From NCBI RefSeq assembly GCF_004114915.1, contig NZ_CP022219.1, positions 3,192,501-3,256,500 on the forward strand: DNA of 64,000 bases. Reading direction: 5' to 3'. The stretch comes from Bradyrhizobium guangxiense. GTDB lineage: Bacteria; Pseudomonadota; Alphaproteobacteria; Rhizobiales; Xanthobacteraceae. Below the pieces are notes generated by a model. It had not been told where the DNA came from. It saw only the letters and a list, made by a program, of their open reading frames with translations, and made no database searches. Positions 17,699-27,398 of this stretch are shown piece after piece; position 1 is the first letter of the stretch, and every line of letters begins with the position of its first letter. The translations under genes were made by a program, and so were the position numbers.

Positions 17699-17981
17699 GG
17701 CAAACCACTTTTTCAATCAAGAGCTTGACAGAAAAAGCCCGCCTCCGAGTCAATGGGAAGAACGGAGGGAAATGACGTCCATGAACATTCCCCGGCCGAC
17801 TTGGAAATGCGTCCGGAGGCGGGGCCTATGGTTTAAAGTATTCCAATTTCAATTTGCAGGCGGCAGTCCGTAAGCCTGATCACGCCCGCCCATCATCTAA
17901 AAGCTATGATGTAAATGGATCGTAGCATTATGGTTGCATCTGCTCAATGCCAGAAGTCTGACAAGCGGCCTTCAGCGGGTA

Positions 17982-18314
17982 TCATGTCCCAGGAGGCTTG
18001 AACCCTGCACCGATACGGGTTGCTTTTTCCTGGATACCCTTAAATTCGGGCAGGGTCCAAGCCCGCACCGTTTCGAGCTTCGTGAACGCGCCAGTGGCTG
18101 CGGCAGCCATTCCTGCAGCGACCGCATCCGAGCCGTCGGCAACCTCGGTGATGATCACGATGTCGTTTGAGCCCGTCGTCATGTATGCCGCCACTAGCTT
18201 GCCGCCAGCCTTCTCGACGAGCCCGTTAATAGCTGCGGTGCGGTCCGTTGGCTCGCTGACCATCCCTTTGATCGCAGTGTGAGAATACGAAGCGTACGTG
18301 ATGAACAACGGCAT
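17982..18314 (-). CDS. GYD-domain protein
   Basis: A 110-residue soluble protein of the GYD family: MPLFITYASYSHTAIKGM at the start and the GSNDIVIITEVADGSDAVAAG core. These are dimeric ferredoxin-like alpha-beta proteins with no settled function, often linked to stress. The start is clear: gggaggacgaa immediately precedes ATG 18314. It sits alone between the orphan genes and tRNA-Ser. Confidence 0.88.
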   Translation of the reverse strand: MPLFITYASYSHTAIKGMVSEPTDRTAAINGLVEKAGGKLVAAYMTTGSNDIVIITEVADGSDAVAAGMAAAATGAFTKLETVRAWTLPEFKGIQEKATRIGAGFKPPGT

Positions 18315-18916
18315 TTCGTCCTCCCAATTGCTTGCGCGAAAAAACTCAATCCGTCTTCGGATAGCGACGGACAGTTTCGAGCCTCGCACACCCTTATGTT
18401 CTTGGCAATTTGCGCTGCGTCCGACCACTCCAGCAGCTTACATCAGCTAAGCCGCCGAGACCTTTATGACGTTGAATGGTATTTCAAGGCTGGCGGCCTA
18501 GTCGGAGCGACGGCGTCTTGACGAACTTGAGGTTAGCTTCGGGTCCAAAATGCGAAGAACTCAGGTTGAGCAAATCGGATCCGCTCTGGCGCCATAAGCA
18601 GACCTCCCTCAGACGCGGCGGCAACGTCACCGATGGGCCACGCGCCCTCCTCGGCGGCTTGCCCACGAAAGTGGAAACACCATCCGCCGCGTTCGGGGCG
18701 TAAACGATCGAAATGGCTTGTGGCGACGATTGGGAAAGAATTGCGTCCACCAAACGGCTCACCGATTATCATGCAGCATCGGCATTCACTTTGACGGAGC
18801 ACGAGTTTTGAGGAAATAGAATAGGTGACGACTGCGGTACTCCCCAGACCTAGCGAGTCGCGTTTGGCGAACGAAAACCGCCAAATATTGAAAAATATTG
18901 GCTTTTTAGCCTTGAC
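18315..18916. other. Gene-poor stretch, about 600 bases
   Basis: Open frames on both strands in this interval overlap each other, have no convincing ribosome-binding sites and give irregular compositions, so I call no gene. It separates the GYD gene from the 3' end of tRNA-Ser. I looked for a second copy of the tRNA 3' end as an attachment-site duplicate and saw none. Confidence 0.5.
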
Positions 18917-19006
18917 TGGCGGAAGGGGTGGGATTCGAACCCACGGTACCCTTGCGGGCACGCCGGTTTTCAAGACCGGTGCCTTAAACCACTCGGCCAC
19001 CCTTCC
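18917..19006 (-). tRNA. tRNA-Ser (UGA anticodon)
   Basis: On the minus strand a 90-base gene reads GGAAGGGTGGCCGAGTGG at the 5' end, a CTTGAAA anticodon loop (anticodon TGA at 18970-18972), a long variable arm typical of serine tRNAs, GGTTCGAATCC in the T loop, and CCCTTCC pairing with GGAAGGG. Discriminator G and CCA are encoded. It decodes UCA (and probably UCG). Confidence 0.97.
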
Positions 19007-19184
19007 AAGTCCGGAATGGCTGTCGCTTAGCCCAGCCGACCGCGCAAGGCAACGCGAAGTTGGGCGCCCTCGCCTCACCCCCATCGGGCTTGCTCACTGT
19101 CAGGCCAGCGTCAGCCTGTTCGCTTAGCCTGTGCCTTCGCAAATCCCGGACACTGGCGACATCTCCCAGGGCGTCGCTGGTTGC

Positions 19185-19225
19185 GAGGCCCGGTTGGACT
19201 GGTCTCCATACCCGGGCCTCGTTTT
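19185..19225. terminator. Hairpin between tRNA-Ser and a secreted-protein gene
   Basis: An inverted repeat, gaggcccgg (19185-19193) / ccgggcctc (19212-19220), with an 18-base loop, followed on the plus strand by gtttt. It is about 70 bases downstream of the minus-strand gene at 19292. The T run is on the plus side, so the orientation is unclear. Confidence 0.35.
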
Positions 19226-19291
19226 GCGGCTCGCAAATGCAAACGGCGCCCTCGAGGGAGCGCCGCGCAAATCCGGTCTCGTCAGTCGGCG

Positions 19292-19666
19292 TCAGTATCC
19301 GCAGGACGCGCAGCCCATCTGCACCGGGGCGTAATAGGAATAACCGGGCGAAACCATCTCGACTCGCTGGCGCGTGGCGTATTGCGGCGGGATGCGCTCG
19401 TACTGGACGCCGGGCGGCGCCACCATCACGGTCTGCGGCACCATCACGGTGCGGTACTGCGCCGGCGTGCGGTGTGCGACCACGGAGCCCGGCGAGACCA
19501 TCACGGTCTCGTCGACCGTGCGGTATTGCGGCGGCACGTATTGCTGCTGGTAGCAGGTCGTGCAGGGCGGCGGTGCGTAGCAATTGTAGCAACCGGCGGA
19601 GGCTGCGCCCGTCATGGACATCGCGGCGACGGCGGTCGAGAAAACAACAGCAAGAGTACGCGACAT
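19292..19666 (-). CDS. Small secreted protein with tyrosine/valine repeats
   Basis: A 124-residue exported protein. The signal peptide is MSRTLAVVFSTAVAAMSMTG then AASA. The mature part starts with a Cys-rich patch (GCYNCYAPPPCTTCYQQQ). It then has imperfect repeats: PPQYRTVDETVMVSPG, PAQYRTVMVPQTVMVAPPG and PPQYATRQRVEMVSPG. It ends GCASCGY. The repeats and paired CxxC ends suggest a structural envelope protein. Proteins like this are common but uncharacterised in Bradyrhizobium. It lies between tRNA-Ser and the end of ilvD. Confidence 0.75.
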   Translation of the reverse strand: MSRTLAVVFSTAVAAMSMTGAASAGCYNCYAPPPCTTCYQQQYVPPQYRTVDETVMVSPGSVVAHRTPAQYRTVMVPQTVMVAPPGVQYERIPPQYATRQRVEMVSPGYSYYAPVQMGCASCGY

Positions 19667-19768
19667 TATGTAGTGCCCCAGTTGCCCAAATGGATTTGCG
19701 AAGGTGGCCGCATTATACGCGGCAAAATCCAGGGCTGCTGAAGTTCATCAGGGCATCCTTAATGCGAA

Positions 19769-19788
19769 CGGCCGGCTTGCGCCGGCCG
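19769..19788 (-). terminator. Intrinsic terminator after ilvD
   Basis: A perfect eight-base GC stem, cggccggc / gccggccg, with a four-base loop, 45 bases after the ilvD stop on the minus strand. It is followed by ttcgcatt rather than a long T run, so efficiency is uncertain. Confidence 0.55.
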
Positions 19789-19833
19789 CTAAGGACTCGT
19801 TGACCATCCGCGCTTCGGCGGACGGCACGAAGC

Positions 19834-21684
19834 TCATTTCGAGCGCCGCTTGACCTCGCGCACCGCGCCGCGCGCAGCGCTGGTGGTGAGCGCGGCGTAA
19901 GCCTGCAGCGCGGTCGAGACGTTGCGCTTGCGGCCCGTCGCCTGCCAGGCGGCATCGCCCTTGGCTTCTTCCGCGGCGCGGCGCTTAGCAAGCTCCTCGT
20001 CGGAGACTTCGAGGCTGATGCTGCGGTTCGGGATGTCGATCGCGATGATGTCGCCGGTGCGAACCAGGCCGATGTTGCCGCCTTCGGCGGCTTCCGGCGA
20101 CAAATGCCCGATCGACAGGCCGGACGAGCCGCCGGAGAAGCGTCCGTCGGTGACGAGCGCGCAGGCCTTGCCGAGGCCCATCGATTTCAAATAGCTGGTC
20201 GGATACAGCATCTCCTGCATGCCGGGGCCGCCGCGCGGGCCTTCATAGATGATGACCACGACCTCGCCGGCAACGACCTTGCCGCCCAGAATGCCCTCGA
20301 CCGCCGCATCCTGGCTTTCGAACACGCGCGCGGGGCCGGAGAATTTCAGGATCGAGGCATCGACGCCGGCGGTCTTCACGATGCAGCCGTCCTGCGCGAG
20401 ATTGCCGTAGAGCACGGCGAGGCCGCCGTCCTTGCTGAAGGCGTGCGCGAGGTCGCGCACGACGCCCTTCTCGCGGTCAGCGTCGAGCTCGTCGTAGCGG
20501 CGCTCCTGGCTGAAGGCGACTTGCGTCGGGATGCCGCCCGGCGAGGCGCGATAGAAGGTGCGCACCGTGTCGCTCTTGGTGCGCTTGATGTCCCAGCGCT
20601 CCAGCGCCTCGTTCATGGTCGGCGCGTGCACGGTCGAGACCGAGGTGTCGATCAGCCCGGCGCGGTCGAGCTCGCCGAGGATGCCCATGATGCCGCCGGC
20701 GCGGTGCACGTCCTCGACATGCACGTCGGCAACCGACGGCGCGACCTTGCAGAGCACGGGCACGCGGCGCGAGAGCCGGTCGATGTCGCGCATGGTGAAC
20801 TCGACCTGCCCTTCATGGGCGGCGGCAAGCAGATGCAGCACGGTGTTGGTCGAGCCGCCCATCGCGATGTCGAGCGTCATGGCGTTCTCGAATGCCTTGA
20901 AGTTGGCGATGTTCCGCGGCAGCACGGAGGCGTCGTCCTGCTCGTAATAGCGGCGGACGAGATCGACAATGGTGTGGCCGGCCTCGACGAACAGCCGCTT
21001 CCGGTCGGCATGGGTCGCGACCACCGAGCCGTTGCCGGGCAGCGCCAGGCCCAGCGCCTCGGTCAGGCAGTTCATGGAATTGGCCGTGAACATGCCCGAG
21101 CAGGAGCCGCAGGTCGGACACGCCGAGCGCTCGATGACCTTGACGTCGTCGTCGCTGACCTTGGAATCGGCGGCGGCCACCATGGCATCGATGAGGTCGA
21201 CGGCCTTGGTCTTGCCGGCCAGCTTGACCTTGCCGGCCTCCATCGGCCCGCCCGAGACGAACACGGCGGGGATGTTGAGCCTGAGCGCTGCCATCAGCAT
21301 GCCGGGCGTGATCTTGTCGCAGTTGGAGATGCAGACGAGGCCGTCGGCGCAATGCGCGTTGGCCATGTACTCGACGCTGTCGGCGATCAGCTCGCGCGAC
21401 GGCAGGCTGTAGAGCATGCCGTCATGGCCCATGGCGATGCCGTCGTCGACCGCGATGGTGTTGAACTCCTTGGCGACGCCGCCGGCCTGCTCGATCTCGC
21501 GGGCAACGAGCTGGCCGAGGTCCTTGAGGTGGACGTGGCCGGGCACGAACTGGGTGAAGGAGTTGACCACCGCAATGATCGGCTTGCCGAAATCGGCGTC
21601 CTTCATGCCGGTCGCGCGCCAGAGGCCGCGGGCGCCCGCCATGTTGCGGCCGTGGGTGGTGGTGCGGGAGCGATAGGCTGGCAT
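19834..21684 (-). CDS. ilvD: Dihydroxy-acid dehydratase
   Basis: A 616-residue Fe-S dehydratase making 2-oxoacids in valine, leucine and isoleucine synthesis. Characteristic segments are seen: CDKITPGML with the cluster Cys, the [19 protein letters not shown] motif with further cluster Cys, and the C-terminal [14 protein letters not shown] and [10 protein letters not shown] regions. Length and order match the long (4Fe-4S type) IlvD class, and the start has the standard [21 protein letters not shown] terminator hairpin follows. Confidence 0.97.
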   Translation of the reverse strand: MPAYRSRTTTHGRNMAGARGLWRATGMKDADFGKPIIAVVNSFTQFVPGHVHLKDLGQLVAREIEQAGGVAKEFNTIAVDDGIAMGHDGMLYSLPSRELIADSVEYMANAHCADGLVCISNCDKITPGMLMAALRLNIPAVFVSGGPMEAGKVKLAGKTKAVDLIDAMVAAADSKVSDDDVKVIERSACPTCGSCSGMFTANSMNCLTEALGLALPGNGSVVATHADRKRLFVEAGHTIVDLVRRYYEQDDASVLPRNIANFKAFENAMTLDIAMGGSTNTVLHLLAAAHEGQVEFTMRDIDRLSRRVPVLCKVAPSVADVHVEDVHRAGGIMGILGELDRAGLIDTSVSTVHAPTMNEALERWDIKRTKSDTVRTFYRASPGGIPTQVAFSQERRYDELDADREKGVVRDLAHAFSKDGGLAVLYGNLAQDGCIVKTAGVDASILKFSGPARVFESQDAAVEGILGGKVVAGEVVVIIYEGPRGGPGMQEMLYPTSYLKSMGLGKACALVTDGRFSGGSSGLSIGHLSPEAAEGGNIGLVRTGDIIAIDIPNRSISLEVSDEELAKRRAAEEAKGDAAWQATGRKRNVSTALQAYAALTTSAARGAVREVKRRSK

Positions 21685-21847
21685 GGCGGTTTCCGTCCTC
21701 GGGTTCGGGGGCCGGCGGGAAAATATGGAGCCGCCTCAGGCCTTTCCGGCCGGATAGCGCACGGGCCGGGCGCGCGCAACGGGAACTTGGTCCGGACAGG
21801 GCTCCCCTGCTCCCGGCGCGGGCTTTTGTCGCCCGTCTTACCGCTCC

Positions 21848-21953
21848 GTCATTCCGGGGCGATGCGCAGCATCGAACCCGGAAACCATCGGGCGGCAGCA
21901 CCCGTGGGACAATGGATTCCGGGTTCACGCCTTTCGGCGCGCCCCGGAATGAC
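21848..21953. repeat. Palindromic intergenic repeat (GTCATTCCGGGGCG family)
   Basis: About 106 bases in the gap between ilvD and the ABC permease gene. The ends are a perfect inverted pair, gtcattccggggcg / cgccccggaatgac, and an inner pair gaacccggaa / ttccgggttc is nested inside, so the whole unit can fold into a branched stem. A related but diverged copy occurs at 56875-56975. Elements like this are widespread between genes in Bradyrhizobium. Confidence 0.75.
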
Positions 21954-21975
21954 AGCGGGGGGCGCGTCGGAGCTC

Positions 21976-22836
21976 CTATTGCAGCGTCGGATCGAGCCGG
22001 TCGCGCAGCCAATCCCCGATCACGGACACCGCCAGCGTGGTGACCACGATGGTGGTCGCCGGCGCCAGCATGATCCAGGGGGCCCTGGTCAGATATTCGC
22101 GGCCGTAGCCGACCATGTTGCCGAGGCTGGTCATCGGCGGCTGCACGCCGAGGCCGAGGAAGGACAGGCCCGACTCCATCAGGATCACCTCGGGGAAAAC
22201 CAGCGTGGTCGAGACGATCAGGGTCGAGGCGATGTTGGGCAGGATGTGCCGGAGGTAAATCCGCGACGGCGTCGCGCCCAACTGGCGGACTGCGGCGGCG
22301 TAGCCTTGCGCATTGGCGGAAATGGCAAGGCCCCGCGCGATGCGGGCGTAGCGCTCCCAGCCGAACAGGCCCATCAGGCCGATCAAGAGCGGCAACGAAT
22401 TGCCGAAGAAGGCGAGCACCGCGAGCGCCATGATCAGGAACGGCATGCTGGCCTGGAAGTCGGACAGCATCAGCACGAGCTGCTCGATGCTCCCGCGGAA
22501 ATGCGCAGCGAGGAAGCCGAGCATGGTGCCGACGACCGCGGAGATCGCGGTGGCGCCGAACGCGATCAGAAGCGAGATGCGGATCGAGACCAGGAGCCGC
22601 GACAGCACGTCGCGGCCGAGCTCGTCGGTGCCGAGCCAGTGCGCAACATTGCCGGGCGCTGCCAGCCGGTTGCGCAGATCGAGCTGGGTGGAGCCGTAAG
22701 GTGCGATCTTCTCGGCGAAGGCCGCGATCACCAGCATCGCGACGATCCACGTAATCGCGAGCGCGACGGAGACCGGGATCGCGGGAAGGCTGATGCGGCG
22801 GCGCGCGGCCGTATCCTTCAACGCGGCGTCGGTCAT
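21976..22836 (-). CDS. Dipeptide-type ABC transporter permease (DppC-like)
   Basis: A 286-residue inner-membrane permease of the oligopeptide/dipeptide/nickel class. It has an N-terminal membrane helix (SVALAITWIVAMLVIAAFAEK), a periplasmic loop with HWLGTDELGRDVLSRLL (the DppC signature), and the EAA motif (YAAAVRQLGATPSRIYLRHI) that contacts the ATPases, followed by further helices. ATG 22836 overlaps the stop of the upstream permease gene (ATGA). It is the last gene of the importer operon, and the palindromic repeat lies just beyond. Confidence 0.93.
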   Translation of the reverse strand: MTDAALKDTAARRRISLPAIPVSVALAITWIVAMLVIAAFAEKIAPYGSTQLDLRNRLAAPGNVAHWLGTDELGRDVLSRLLVSIRISLLIAFGATAISAVVGTMLGFLAAHFRGSIEQLVLMLSDFQASMPFLIMALAVLAFFGNSLPLLIGLMGLFGWERYARIARGLAISANAQGYAAAVRQLGATPSRIYLRHILPNIASTLIVSTTLVFPEVILMESGLSFLGLGVQPPMTSLGNMVGYGREYLTRAPWIMLAPATTIVVTTLAVSVIGDWLRDRLDPTLQ

Positions 22837-23762
22837 GCGTGCGCTCCCTTGCTGCGCAGGCGCGGATCGAGGAAGCCGTAGAGGAAGTCGACGATCAGGT
22901 TGGACGTCACCATGGTCATCGCGACCAGCAGCAGGATGCACTGCACGACCGCGAGGTCGCGATTGGCAACCGCAACGACAAGAAGCCGTCCGACCCCTGG
23001 CCAGGCGAACACGCTTTCCACCACGACCGCGCCCGCGATCAGGGTGCCGACCATGAAGCCCAAAATGGTGACGGTCGGGATCGCCGCGTTCGGCAGTGCG
23101 TGCGAGGTCACCACCTTGCGCCACGGTACGCCCTTGGCCGAGGCGGTGCGGATATAGGGCTGGCCCAGCACCTCCAGCATCGCGCTACGGGTGAAGCGCG
23201 CCAGCACGGCGGCGCCGCCGAGGCTCAGCGTGGCGATGGGAAGGATCGCGTGGCGCCAGCTGTCCTGCCCGCCCGAGGGCAGCCAGCCGAGCTGCACGGC
23301 GAAGACCAGAACCAGGATCAGCGCCAGCACGAAGCTCGGCACGGTGAAGCCGGCGACCGCCGTCATCATCACGGCGCGGTCGATTGCGGAGCCCCGATGC
23401 AGCGCCGCGTAGATGCCGGCGGGAACGCCGAGCGCGACCTTGAAGAAGAACGCGGGCAGCGTCAGCGCCAGCGTCGCCGGAACGCGTTCCAGGACCAGCT
23501 CGATCGCCGGCCGGCCGTCGCGCATGGAGCGGCCGAGCTCGCCTTTGGCGATGGCGCCGAAGTAATCCAGATACTGGAACCAGATGGGATCATCGAGCCC
23601 CCAGGCCTTGCGGAACGCCGCAAGCACCTCAGGCGGCGCCTCGGGCCCCAGGATCATCAGCGCGGGATCGCCCGACAGCCGCAAGACGATGAAGGCGAAG
23701 GTGACGACGAGCACGATCGTCAGCGCCGCGCGCCCGATCCGAATGGCGAAATAGCGTCCCAT
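22833..23762 (-). CDS. Dipeptide-type ABC transporter permease (DppB-like)
   Basis: A 309-residue membrane protein. It has an N-terminal helix (ALTIVLVVTFAFIVLRLSGDP, with the DppB-like loop), a GELGRSMRDGRPAIELVLER segment typical of the family, and the EAA-like loop (RTASAKGVPWRKVVTSHALP). It pairs with the DppC-like permease to form the channel. The ATG at 23762 shares a base with the stop of the upstream ATPase gene (TGATG); a GTG one codon earlier is also possible. The substrate is probably a peptide or opine-like compound. Confidence 0.93.
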   Translation of the reverse strand: MGRYFAIRIGRAALTIVLVVTFAFIVLRLSGDPALMILGPEAPPEVLAAFRKAWGLDDPIWFQYLDYFGAIAKGELGRSMRDGRPAIELVLERVPATLALTLPAFFFKVALGVPAGIYAALHRGSAIDRAVMMTAVAGFTVPSFVLALILVLVFAVQLGWLPSGGQDSWRHAILPIATLSLGGAAVLARFTRSAMLEVLGQPYIRTASAKGVPWRKVVTSHALPNAAIPTVTILGFMVGTLIAGAVVVESVFAWPGVGRLLVVAVANRDLAVVQCILLLVAMTMVTSNLIVDFLYGFLDPRLRSKGAHA

Positions 23763-24748
23763 CACGCCGCGTCCCGCGTCTGCGTGCCCGTGACGAGATG
23801 GCAGGCGACCTGCCTGTTACCGCCGACGGCCGACAGCGCCGGCACCTCGCTCTTGCAGCGCGCGATCGCACGCGGGCAGCGCGGATGGAAGGCGCAGCCT
23901 TTGGGGCGCGCGGCCGGGTTCGGCGGATCGCCTGACAGCACGATGCGGCCGGCACTGCGGCGGCCCGGCGCGGGCGAGGCCGAGACCAGCGCCTGGGTGT
24001 AGGGATGCTCCGGCCGCGCAAAGAGATCGTCGGCGTTGCCGATCTCGACGATGCGGCCGAGATACATCACGGCGACGACATTGCTGATCTGCCTGACCAC
24101 GCGCAGATCGTGGCTGATGAACAGCAACGTCAGCGACAGCTGCGCCTGAAGATCGCAAAGCAGGTTCACGACCTGCGCCTGGATCGAGACGTCGAGTGCG
24201 CTGACCGGCTCGTCGCAGACGAGGAAATCCGGCTTCGTGGCGAGCGCCCGCGCCAGCACGATGCGCTGCCGCTGGCCACCGGACAGTGCGCCCGGATAAC
24301 GTCCGCCATGGGCCGGCGTGAGTTCAACGGCGCGCAGCAATTCGCGGACGCGCTCGTCGCGCATCGAGGGCGTGCCGACGCCGTGAATGTCGAGGGGCTC
24401 GCGGATCTGGGTCGCGACCGGCAGCCGCCGGTCCAGCGCGCCCAGCGGGTCCTGGAAGATCATCTGCATGCGCGCGCGCTGCGCACGCCAGGCCGACGTG
24501 CCCGGCGCCGCCATCGGCTTGCCGTCGAACCTCACCTCACCGCGATCGGGCGGCTCGAGGCCAAGCACGATGCGGCCGGTGGTCGACTTGCCCGAGCCGG
24601 ACTCGCCGACGAGGCCGAGCGTCTCGCCCTTGCCAATGGCCAGCGACACCCCGTCGACGGCGTGAACGGCGGTGCTGCGGCCGAACATGCCGGAGCGCAT
24701 CGAATAGCTGCGCGAGATCGCGGATATTTCGACGAGCGGCGGGCTCAT
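23762..24748 (-). CDS. ABC transporter ATP-binding protein (DppF/OppF-like)
   Basis: A 328-residue ATPase. Walker A is GESGSGKST, the signature motif is [15 protein letters not shown], Walker B is FLVCDEPVSALD, and the switch His is in FISHDL. The C-terminal oligopeptide-transporter extension has the CAFHPRCPRAIARC cluster, typical of OppF/DppF subunits. The start overlaps the stop of the sister ATPase by four bases. The C-terminal Cys set can bind an Fe-S cluster in some relatives. Confidence 0.94.
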   Translation of the reverse strand: MSPPLVEISAISRSYSMRSGMFGRSTAVHAVDGVSLAIGKGETLGLVGESGSGKSTTGRIVLGLEPPDRGEVRFDGKPMAAPGTSAWRAQRARMQMIFQDPLGALDRRLPVATQIREPLDIHGVGTPSMRDERVRELLRAVELTPAHGGRYPGALSGGQRQRIVLARALATKPDFLVCDEPVSALDVSIQAQVVNLLCDLQAQLSLTLLFISHDLRVVRQISNVVAVMYLGRIVEIGNADDLFARPEHPYTQALVSASPAPGRRSAGRIVLSGDPPNPAARPKGCAFHPRCPRAIARCKSEVPALSAVGGNRQVACHLVTGTQTRDAA

Positions 24749-25728
24749 TCGGCCGCGATCCCGAGCAGCGCGCGGCGTGATGCCTCGGCGCGGATGCAGG
24801 CCACGGCGCGGCCGTCCGCGATCGGCGCCAGGGTCGGCGCGGCATGGCCACACGGCTCGGCCGCAATCGCGCAACGGGGCGCGAAGGCGCATCCGCTCGG
24901 CATCATCGCGGGATCTGGGACGGTGCCAGGGATGGCCGTGAGACGGCGGCGCGGGCCGTCGAGCGGCGGCAGCGCGCCGATCAGGCCCTGCGCGTAGGGG
25001 TGCACGGGATCGGCGAAGAGCTGGTTGCTGGGGGCCTGCTCGACGATCCGTCCCGCATACATCACCGCGACGCGGTCGCAGTTCTCCGCGACGACGCCGA
25101 GATCGTGGCTGATCAGCACCATCGCCATGCTCATTTCACGGCGAACTGTCGAGAGCAGCTCCAGGATCTGCGCCTGGATGGTGGCATCGAGCGCGGTGGT
25201 CGGCTCGTCCGCGATCAGGAGGTCTGGATTTCCGGCGAGCGCCATCGCGATCATGATGCGCTGGACCTGGCCGCCGGAGAACTCGTGCGGATAGGCCTCG
25301 AGACGACGGCCTGCATCGGGAATGCCGACGAGGTCGAGCAGCCGCCGCGCTTCGGCCTTCACGGCGTTGCCTTGGAGATCACGATGCAGAGCCAGGGCTT
25401 CGCAGAGCTGCTTGCGGATGGTCAGCACCGGATTGAGGGCGCTCGCCGGATCCTGGAAGATCATGGCAATCCGCCCGCCCCTGACCCCGTCGAGCTCGGT
25501 GGCCGGCGCGCCGAGCAGCTCACGCCCGTCGAGCCGGACCGAGCCCGAGACCTGCGCCTGCCGCGGCAGCAGACCGAGCGCGGCGAGCCAGGTGACCGAC
25601 TTGCCCGATCCGGACTCGCCGACGAGGCCGACGGCCTCGCCCTTGCCAAGGACGAGATCGACGCCGCGCAGGACCGGCACGCCACTGAAGGCGACACGCA
25701 AGTCCCGGATGCTGACCAGCGGCGACAC
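24745..25728 (-). CDS. ABC transporter ATP-binding protein (DppD/OppD-like)
   Basis: A 327-residue ATPase. Walker A is [10 protein letters not shown], the signature is [15 protein letters not shown], and Walker B is [18 protein letters not shown], which is characteristic of OppD/DppD. The C-terminal extension carries [14 protein letters not shown]. The start is a GTG at 25728, two bases after the binding-protein gene's stop, with aaaggt just ahead. Together with the next ATPase it forms a heterodimer driving import. Confidence 0.93.
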   Translation of the reverse strand: MSPLVSIRDLRVAFSGVPVLRGVDLVLGKGEAVGLVGESGSGKSVTWLAALGLLPRQAQVSGSVRLDGRELLGAPATELDGVRGGRIAMIFQDPASALNPVLTIRKQLCEALALHRDLQGNAVKAEARRLLDLVGIPDAGRRLEAYPHEFSGGQVQRIMIAMALAGNPDLLIADEPTTALDATIQAQILELLSTVRREMSMAMVLISHDLGVVAENCDRVAVMYAGRIVEQAPSNQLFADPVHPYAQGLIGALPPLDGPRRRLTAIPGTVPDPAMMPSGCAFAPRCAIAAEPCGHAAPTLAPIADGRAVACIRAEASRRALLGIAAE

Positions 25729-25730
25729 CT

Positions 25731-27368
25731 TTAGGCCTCGAAATTGCCGGCGCGGAAATCCATTGCGAAGGCGGGAGCCGCCTTCCACTTGATCGATTTC
25801 GGCTTGGCGGTAAAGGTCGCGTTCTGGTGCAGCACCGTGTAGGCGGGGTCCTCGCGCTCGGCGATCTCCAGCATGCGGCGGAACGCCTTCTTGCGCGCGG
25901 GCCGGTCGGTCGAGGTCTCCAGGAACTCCGAGAGCGTGTTGAGCTCGACATTGGTCCATTCGCCGATCTGCTGCTGCTGGCCGTTGGGCCCGTGCTGGGC
26001 GACCAGCGACGACACGGGATCGTTGAAGGCGGCCGAGTTCGACCAGTCGCGCACCGCGCGGGTCGGCGCCCGCTCCATGATCTGCGACCAATTCTCCTTG
26101 GTCTCGATCTGCACGTTGAGGCCGACCGACTTCCACATCTCGACCAGCACCTGCGCGGTCGCGACCTGGTTGGTGTAGTAATTGTTGAGCAGGCGATAGG
26201 GAATTGGATCGCCCTTATAATTGGCCTGCTTGAGCAGATCCTGCGCGAGCTTGGGATCGTAGGCCGGCACGCTCCAGTCGGCGTTGAACATGTCGCCGTA
26301 GAATTCCCACTGCAGCCCCTTCGGCACGCGGGTGCGGCCCGCCCACAGGCTGTCGACGATGGCCTGGCGGTCGATCGCATGGGTGAAGGCGCGCCGCACC
26401 AAGGGATTGGCGAGCACGGCGTGGTTCTTGTCGAATACGGTCAGGCGGTGATTGAGGATGGTGCCGCCCTGCACCTCGAACGCCGAATTCTTCTCGATGC
26501 CGGCGATCTGGTCCGGCGGGATGTCGCAGGCGAACTGGTACTCACCCGACAACAGGCCGTTGATGCGGCTCGCCACTTCAGGCACTTCGAGGAAGCGGAT
26601 GCGCTTGAGCGGCGGACGACCGCCCCAATATTCGTCGTGGGCTTCCAGCGTCAGCGACACGTCGGGCTTGAGCTCGACGACCTTGTAAGGGCCGGTGGTG
26701 ACGGGCTTGCGCGCCCAATCGAGATAGCTGGCGGACTCCTCCCAGGCGCGGCGGTTCATGATGTCGGAACCGTAGCGCGAGAGCCGGCCCTCGATGGTGA
26801 CGTCGGGCGTCGCGTTGTAGAAGCGCACCGTGTACTTGTCGACCGCATCGACCCGCACGAGGTCCGGCCAGATGCGGCGCGCGACGGCCGGCACATCGGG
26901 CGGCAATTCCTTGCCTGGGCGCGGCGTCGGGATCTTCTCGAAGGCCTGGATGGTGGAGCGGCTCTTCGCCTCGGTCTCGCCGAACATGCGCTCGCGGCTG
27001 AAAGTGAAGACGACGTCTTCCGCCGTCAGCTCGTCGCCGTTGTGGAACTTGACGCCCTGGCGCAGCTTCAGCTCGACGCTCTGGTCGTCGATGCGGCGCC
27101 ATTCGGTGGCAAGGCCAGGCACGGCCTCGAGATTGCCGCGCCAGTTCTTGGAGATCAGGCCTTCCCAGATCGAGGAGAAGAACACGCGCTCGCCGACATT
27201 GGACTGCTCGCGCAGCACGTCGAGCACGTTCGCATTGGTGACCTTCTGCACGGCGATGGTCACCGACGGACGGTTATCGCCTTGCGCGATGGCGAAGCGC
27301 GGCAGCAATAGGGCGCCAGCGGCTACGCCGCTGGACTTCAGGATGGTGCGACGGGTGAATTTGCTCAT
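25731..27368 (-). CDS. ABC transporter substrate-binding protein (SBP family 5)
   Basis: A 545-residue periplasmic binding protein of the DppA/OppA/NikA type. Its N-terminus has a twin-arginine motif (TRRTILKSS) and a hydrophobic stretch ending FAIAQ, so it is probably exported folded by Tat. The family-5 core is clear (LATEWRRIDDQSVELKLRQG, then VKFHNGDELTAEDVVFTF). The ligand may be a peptide, opine or other small solute; the neighbouring TIM-barrel epimerase hints at a sugar-related compound. This gene heads the transporter part of the operon. Confidence 0.92.
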   Translation of the reverse strand: MSKFTRRTILKSSGVAAGALLLPRFAIAQGDNRPSVTIAVQKVTNANVLDVLREQSNVGERVFFSSIWEGLISKNWRGNLEAVPGLATEWRRIDDQSVELKLRQGVKFHNGDELTAEDVVFTFSRERMFGETEAKSRSTIQAFEKIPTPRPGKELPPDVPAVARRIWPDLVRVDAVDKYTVRFYNATPDVTIEGRLSRYGSDIMNRRAWEESASYLDWARKPVTTGPYKVVELKPDVSLTLEAHDEYWGGRPPLKRIRFLEVPEVASRINGLLSGEYQFACDIPPDQIAGIEKNSAFEVQGGTILNHRLTVFDKNHAVLANPLVRRAFTHAIDRQAIVDSLWAGRTRVPKGLQWEFYGDMFNADWSVPAYDPKLAQDLLKQANYKGDPIPYRLLNNYYTNQVATAQVLVEMWKSVGLNVQIETKENWSQIMERAPTRAVRDWSNSAAFNDPVSSLVAQHGPNGQQQQIGEWTNVELNTLSEFLETSTDRPARKKAFRRMLEIAEREDPAYTVLHQNATFTAKPKSIKWKAAPAFAMDFRAGNFEA

Positions 27369-27398
27369 GGCGGTGACCCCTGCTCCTTTGGTGATTTG

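Noticed and set aside
18476..18762. Overlapping short frames on both strands near tRNA-Ser
   Set aside because: They overlap each other, have poor start sites and Arg/Ser-rich, irregular translations.
15906..18916. Direct repeat of the tRNA-Ser 3' end as an attachment site
   Set aside because: I looked for a second copy of the GGTTCGAATCC...CCCTTCC segment and saw none in the window.
20104..22881. A 925-codon open frame on the plus strand across ilvD and the ABC permeases
   Set aside because: It is antisense to genes with clear catalytic and membrane motifs, and its translation is rich in His, Arg, Asp and Gly with no domain. It is a by-product of high-GC codon bias.
25827..27311. A 494-codon plus-strand open frame
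   Set aside because: It is antisense to the family-5 binding-protein gene and has no ribosome-binding site or recognisable fold.
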